Below are positions 61,682 through 64,000 of a DNA stretch of 64,000 nucleotides, in pieces (within the stretch, counting starts at the first letter, position 1; every line of letters starts with the position of its first letter). The stretch covers positions 372,001-436,000 of the forward strand of contig NZ_JAUYGV010000006.1 in the NCBI RefSeq assembly GCF_030690345.1, given 5' to 3'. The notes beneath the pieces are model-generated. The model saw only the letters and a list, made by a program, of their open reading frames with translations. It did no database searches and had not been told where the DNA came from. Both the position numbers and the translations under genes were made by a program. Origin of the DNA: Rheinheimera sp. (lineage in GTDB: Bacteria > Pseudomonadota > Gammaproteobacteria > Enterobacterales > Alteromonadaceae).

Positions 61682-62538
61682 GCCTTATTATGATGTCTGA
61701 CCAATTCGCGGTGACGCAGCTGTACATCATCGCGTGAACTGCGATAGCTTTCAGCCAGACTTTCAACCATGTAGACAGAGCGGTGCTGACCGCCGGTGCA
61801 ACCGATGGCAATGGTCAGATAGCTGCGGTTATTACGCTCCAGGTGCGGTAGCCAGGTGCTGATAAAACTGTTGATTTGCCAAATATACTTCGCTACTACC
61901 GGCTGTGCTGCCAGGTAATCTTTTACCGGCTGATCCAGCCCGGTCAGTGGTTTTAAGTCCGGCTCCCAGTGCGGGTTGGGCAAAAAGCGTGCATCAAAGA
62001 CAAAGTCGGCGTCTTTGGGAATGCCGTATTTAAAGCCAAAAGATTCAAACAAAATAACCAGCCGGCCGGTTTTTTGCCCGAGGATACGCTCGCGTAATTG
62101 CTCCGCTAACTGATGTACGTTCAAATCCGTGGTGTCGATATACAGATCAGCTCGGCTGGAGATCGGATCCAGCAGCTGTTGTTCACGCGATATGGCTTCA
62201 TCCAGCGACATAGCTTGATGCGACAGTGGATGCAGCCGGCGCGTTTCACTAAAGCGTTTAATCAGGCTGGCATGGTCGGCATCCAGATACAGGATGGTTA
62301 AATCCAGTTTACGTGGCAGATAAGATAAAATGTCCGCCAGTTCGTCCGGGTCTTGTGGCAGGTTGCGCACGTCAATACTGACGGCGACACGCTCATATTG
62401 CCCCATCACAGTGGTCGCAAGGGTAGGCAGCAGGTTTACCGGGATATTGTCGACACAGTAGTAGCCAAGGTCTTCCATCACACGCAGTGCAACAGACTTG
62501 CCTGAGCCGGAGCGACCACTGACTACCAGCAGCTTCAT
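61678..62538 (-). CDS. rapZ: RNase adapter protein RapZ
   Basis: 286 residues. N-terminal kinase-like domain with Walker [13 protein letters not shown] at residue 8 and the Walker B-like region VSIDVRN. C-terminal domain [25 protein letters not shown] and [18 protein letters not shown] (GCTGGxHRS), which binds GlcN6P and the sRNA. In enterobacteria it presents GlmZ to RNase E. Overlaps ptsN (ATGA) and ptsO. Confidence 0.95.
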   Translation of the reverse strand: MKLLVVSGRSGSGKSVALRVMEDLGYYCVDNIPVNLLPTLATTVMGQYERVAVSIDVRNLPQDPDELADILSYLPRKLDLTILYLDADHASLIKRFSETRRLHPLSHQAMSLDEAISREQQLLDPISSRADLYIDTTDLNVHQLAEQLRERILGQKTGRLVILFESFGFKYGIPKDADFVFDARFLPNPHWEPDLKPLTGLDQPVKDYLAAQPVVAKYIWQINSFISTWLPHLERNNRSYLTIAIGCTGGQHRSVYMVESLAESYRSSRDDVQLRHRELVRHHNKA

Positions 62539-63011
62539 TTTGCCGGTTCCATTGCGCTGTATTCCACTAACAGCTGATACAACTGCTGGTTAGTATCGGC
62601 ATGGCGGATTTTTTTTGTCAGCTCTTTTTGGCTGAGTAACCGCGCTATGCCGGCCAGGGTGCTCAGATGCGCCTGGCACTGATCTTCCGGGATTAAAATG
62701 GCACAGAAGATATCCACAGGCTGATTGTCAATGGCATCAAACGGAATGGCTTCTTTACTTACTACAAACACCAGCATTGGCTGTGTTACGCATTTTAGCT
62801 TGCCATGCGGAATGGCAATACCACCACCTATGCCGGTTGAGCCGAGCTTTTCACGTGTCATCAGCGCTTCAAGAATACTGTATTCTGTCATATCCGGCAG
62901 TTGCTGGTGCGCCAGCTCAGCGATATATTCCAGAATGCGCTTTTTGCTGTTAAAAAGAACTGCACTTTTAGTGCAGTTCTCGGCAAGCATAGAGGTTAAA
63001 TTCATCATCAT
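62535..63011 (-). CDS. ptsN: EIIA-Ntr, nitrogen-regulatory PTS protein
   Basis: 158 residues (two ATGs further on are alternative starts; no strong ribosome site). [11 protein letters not shown] holds the phospho-acceptor His near residue 68, and [13 protein letters not shown] is typical of EIIA(Man/Fru-like) Ntr. Regulates potassium, phosphate and nitrogen responses. In the conserved rpoN-hpf-ptsN-rapZ-ptsO cluster. Confidence 0.94.
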   Translation of the reverse strand: MMMNLTSMLAENCTKSAVLFNSKKRILEYIAELAHQQLPDMTEYSILEALMTREKLGSTGIGGGIAIPHGKLKCVTQPMLVFVVSKEAIPFDAIDNQPVDIFCAILIPEDQCQAHLSTLAGIARLLSQKELTKKIRHADTNQQLYQLLVEYSAMEPAK

Positions 63012-63015
63012 CTAA

Positions 63016-63303
63016 TCAGTGTCGGGCTATTTTCTCTTTATGCTTAATGACCTGGCGATCTAACTTGTCTATCAGCTGGTCAATTGCAGCATACATGTTC
63101 TCATTTTCAGATACGGCAAACACTTCGCCACCGTTCAGGTGCAGCTTGGCTTCAGCGATCTGCTTCAATTTTTCCACGTTTAGGATCACATGTACATTGT
63201 TTATATGATCAAAATGCCGTTCCAGTTTAGCGAACTTGTTGTCTACGTATTCTTTTAAGGCAGAAGTGATTTCAACATGACGACCGGTTAGATTGATTTG
63301 CAT
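63016..63303 (-). CDS. hpf: ribosome hibernation promoting factor, short form
   Basis: 95 residues from the ATG that gives MQINLTGRHVEIT, with AAGGA 8 nt upstream; an ATG two codons earlier is too close to that site. S30AE/YfiA fold without the C-terminal extension of long HPF. Binds idle 70S ribosomes and helps form 100S dimers. Between rpoN and ptsN, as usual. Confidence 0.93.
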   Translation of the reverse strand: MQINLTGRHVEITSALKEYVDNKFAKLERHFDHINNVHVILNVEKLKQIAEAKLHLNGGEVFAVSENENMYAAIDQLIDKLDRQVIKHKEKIARH

Positions 63304-63328
63304 AGACATATTCCTTCTTTAGGCTTAT

Positions 63329-64000
63329 TTACAGCAAGGTCTTGCGTTGATTTGACGGCGGAATAAACAAAGACTCGCGATACTTGGCAATGGTGCGCCG
63401 CGCAACGTTAATGCCTTGTTCCAGCAGAATGTCAGCCATTTTGCTGTCACTCAACGGTTTAGCCGGGTTCTCCGCCGCCACTAATTTCTTAATAAAAGCC
63501 CGGATAGCAGTGGAGGAACACTCACCGCCGCTCTCCGTACTAACATGACTGGAAAAGAAGAACTTAAGTTCAAAAATACCTCGTGGTGTATGCATATACT
63601 TGTGTGTGGTAACACGGGAAATGGTGGACTCGTGCATGCCTACCATTTCAGCCACATCATTCAGTACCATGGGTTTCATGGCTTCCTCACCGTGTTCAAA
63701 AAAGGCCTGTTGCTGCTGCACTATGCAGTTAGCCACCTTTAACAAGGTTTCGTTACGGCTTTCCAGACTTTTTAAAAACCATTTCGCTTCCTGCAAATGT
63801 GAGCGGATAAACTGGCTGTCAGAGCTGTTTTTTGCCGTGCGGGACATAGCGGCATACTGCTGGTTTATCCGTACCTTTGGCATGGCGTCGGGGTTAAGTT
63901 CTACCTGCCAGCGGCCCTTTACTTTTTGCACGCTGACATCCGGAATTACATACTGTTGCTCTTCACGGATAACATCGGCACCGGGTCTAGGGTTAAGGCT
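63329..64000 (-). CDS. rpoN: RNA polymerase sigma-54 factor, C-terminal part (runs off the window)
   Basis: The frame is open to base 64000; about 223 codons of the C-terminal half are present. [10 protein letters not shown] ... [33 protein letters not shown] is the core-binding/middle region, then the DNA-binding HTH ([44 protein letters not shown]), and the RpoN box at the end, [12 protein letters not shown] (the -24 element reader). Recognises -24/-12 promoters with activator ATPases. A GTG at 63929-63931 is internal, not a start. Confidence 0.96.
   Translation of the reverse strand, partial: SLNPRPGADVIREEQQYVIPDVSVQKVKGRWQVELNPDAMPKVRINQQYAAMSRTAKNSSDSQFIRSHLQEAKWFLKSLESRNETLLKVANCIVQQQQAFFEHGEEAMKPMVLNDVAEMVGMHESTISRVTTHKYMHTPRGIFELKFFFSSHVSTESGGECSSTAIRAFIKKLVAAENPAKPLSDSKMADILLEQGINVARRTIAKYRESLFIPPSNQRKTLL

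Noticed and set aside
63929-63931. GTG as the start of a short gene at the right edge
   Set aside because: The frame continues open to base 64000 with clear sigma-54 sequence, so this is an internal codon of rpoN.
1-64000. tRNA, rRNA, riboswitch or prophage region
   Set aside because: I saw no tRNA cloverleaf, rRNA segment, recognised riboswitch, phage structural gene, transposase or recombinase; a tRNAscan/Infernal run would settle the RNA part.

Overview
The window reads as a chromosomal segment of an aquatic gammaproteobacterium, most likely Rheinheimera or a close relative in the Chromatiaceae/Alteromonadales group. This rests on gene content and style: the rpoN-hpf-ptsN-rapZ-ptsO block, a complete Mrp antiporter operon, periplasmic GH13/GH97/GH31 starch enzymes, a GlyGly-CTERM-type sorting signal and integron attC sites. 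No replication origin, rRNA, tRNA, CRISPR array or transposase is visible.

Layout. 1-2.3 kb: the start of a DUF4287 gene, an 11-bp tandem repeat, an SRPBCC/ArsR pair behind a 30-bp perfect palindrome, an unlisted 44-residue exported cysteine-rich peptide and a broken DUF2200 gene. 2.1-7.3 kb: a roughly 400-bp direct repeat, each copy carrying a 47-residue DUF3096 membrane-protein gene and a hairpin terminator. The repeat brackets a fatty-acid desaturase, a TonB-domain protein, an SDR, an HxlR regulator, a quinone-oxidoreductase-like MDR and a DUF5655 protein. 7.4-10.1 kb: a stand-alone LanC-like protein followed by two integron gene cassettes with attC sites but no integrase. 10.4-23.5 kb: two starch/maltodextrin operons (GH97-GH13 and GH13 lipoprotein-GH31). 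Each is preceded, about 75 nt before the start codon, by a TGCATACGTATNCA operator-like site. Between them lie an ECF42-type sigma operon with a candidate autoregulated promoter, a ThrE exporter and a RhuM protein.

23.6-35.3 kb: a chemoreceptor, an unknown membrane protein, and a gene of about 8.2 kb for a modular surface protein (DUF4347, Gly-rich region, many Ig/Fn3/cadherin-like repeats). In this protein a GlyGly-CTERM-like signal is followed in frame by what looks like a second signal peptide and an outer-membrane beta-barrel. A sulfotransferase gene lies 17 nt upstream. 35.4-43.6 kb: housekeeping and transport genes (DMT transporter, DUF4442, exonuclease, cNMP/CBS/DUF294 protein, BCCT carrier, porin, CysM). 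43.7-46.8 kb: an A+T-richer accessory island with DUF2442, a zinc-finger-like unknown, and two more cassettes delimited by three attC sites, one of them long and VCR-like. 46.8-55.2 kb: TrmH methyltransferase, amidohydrolase, DUF898/M48 pair, PL1 lyase and FumC. 55.5-61.4 kb: mrpA(B)CDEFG. 61.4-64 kb: ptsO, rapZ, ptsN, hpf and the 3' part of rpoN.

Functional threads. Extracellular glucan use is probably co-regulated by a LacI-type repressor encoded elsewhere. Na+/H+ homeostasis (Mrp) and compatible-solute uptake (BCCT) fit a brackish or variable-salinity habitat. The most unusual elements are the two integrase-less cassette clusters, the giant protein with an internal sorting signal and barrel, the orphan LanC protein, and the small cysteine peptide.
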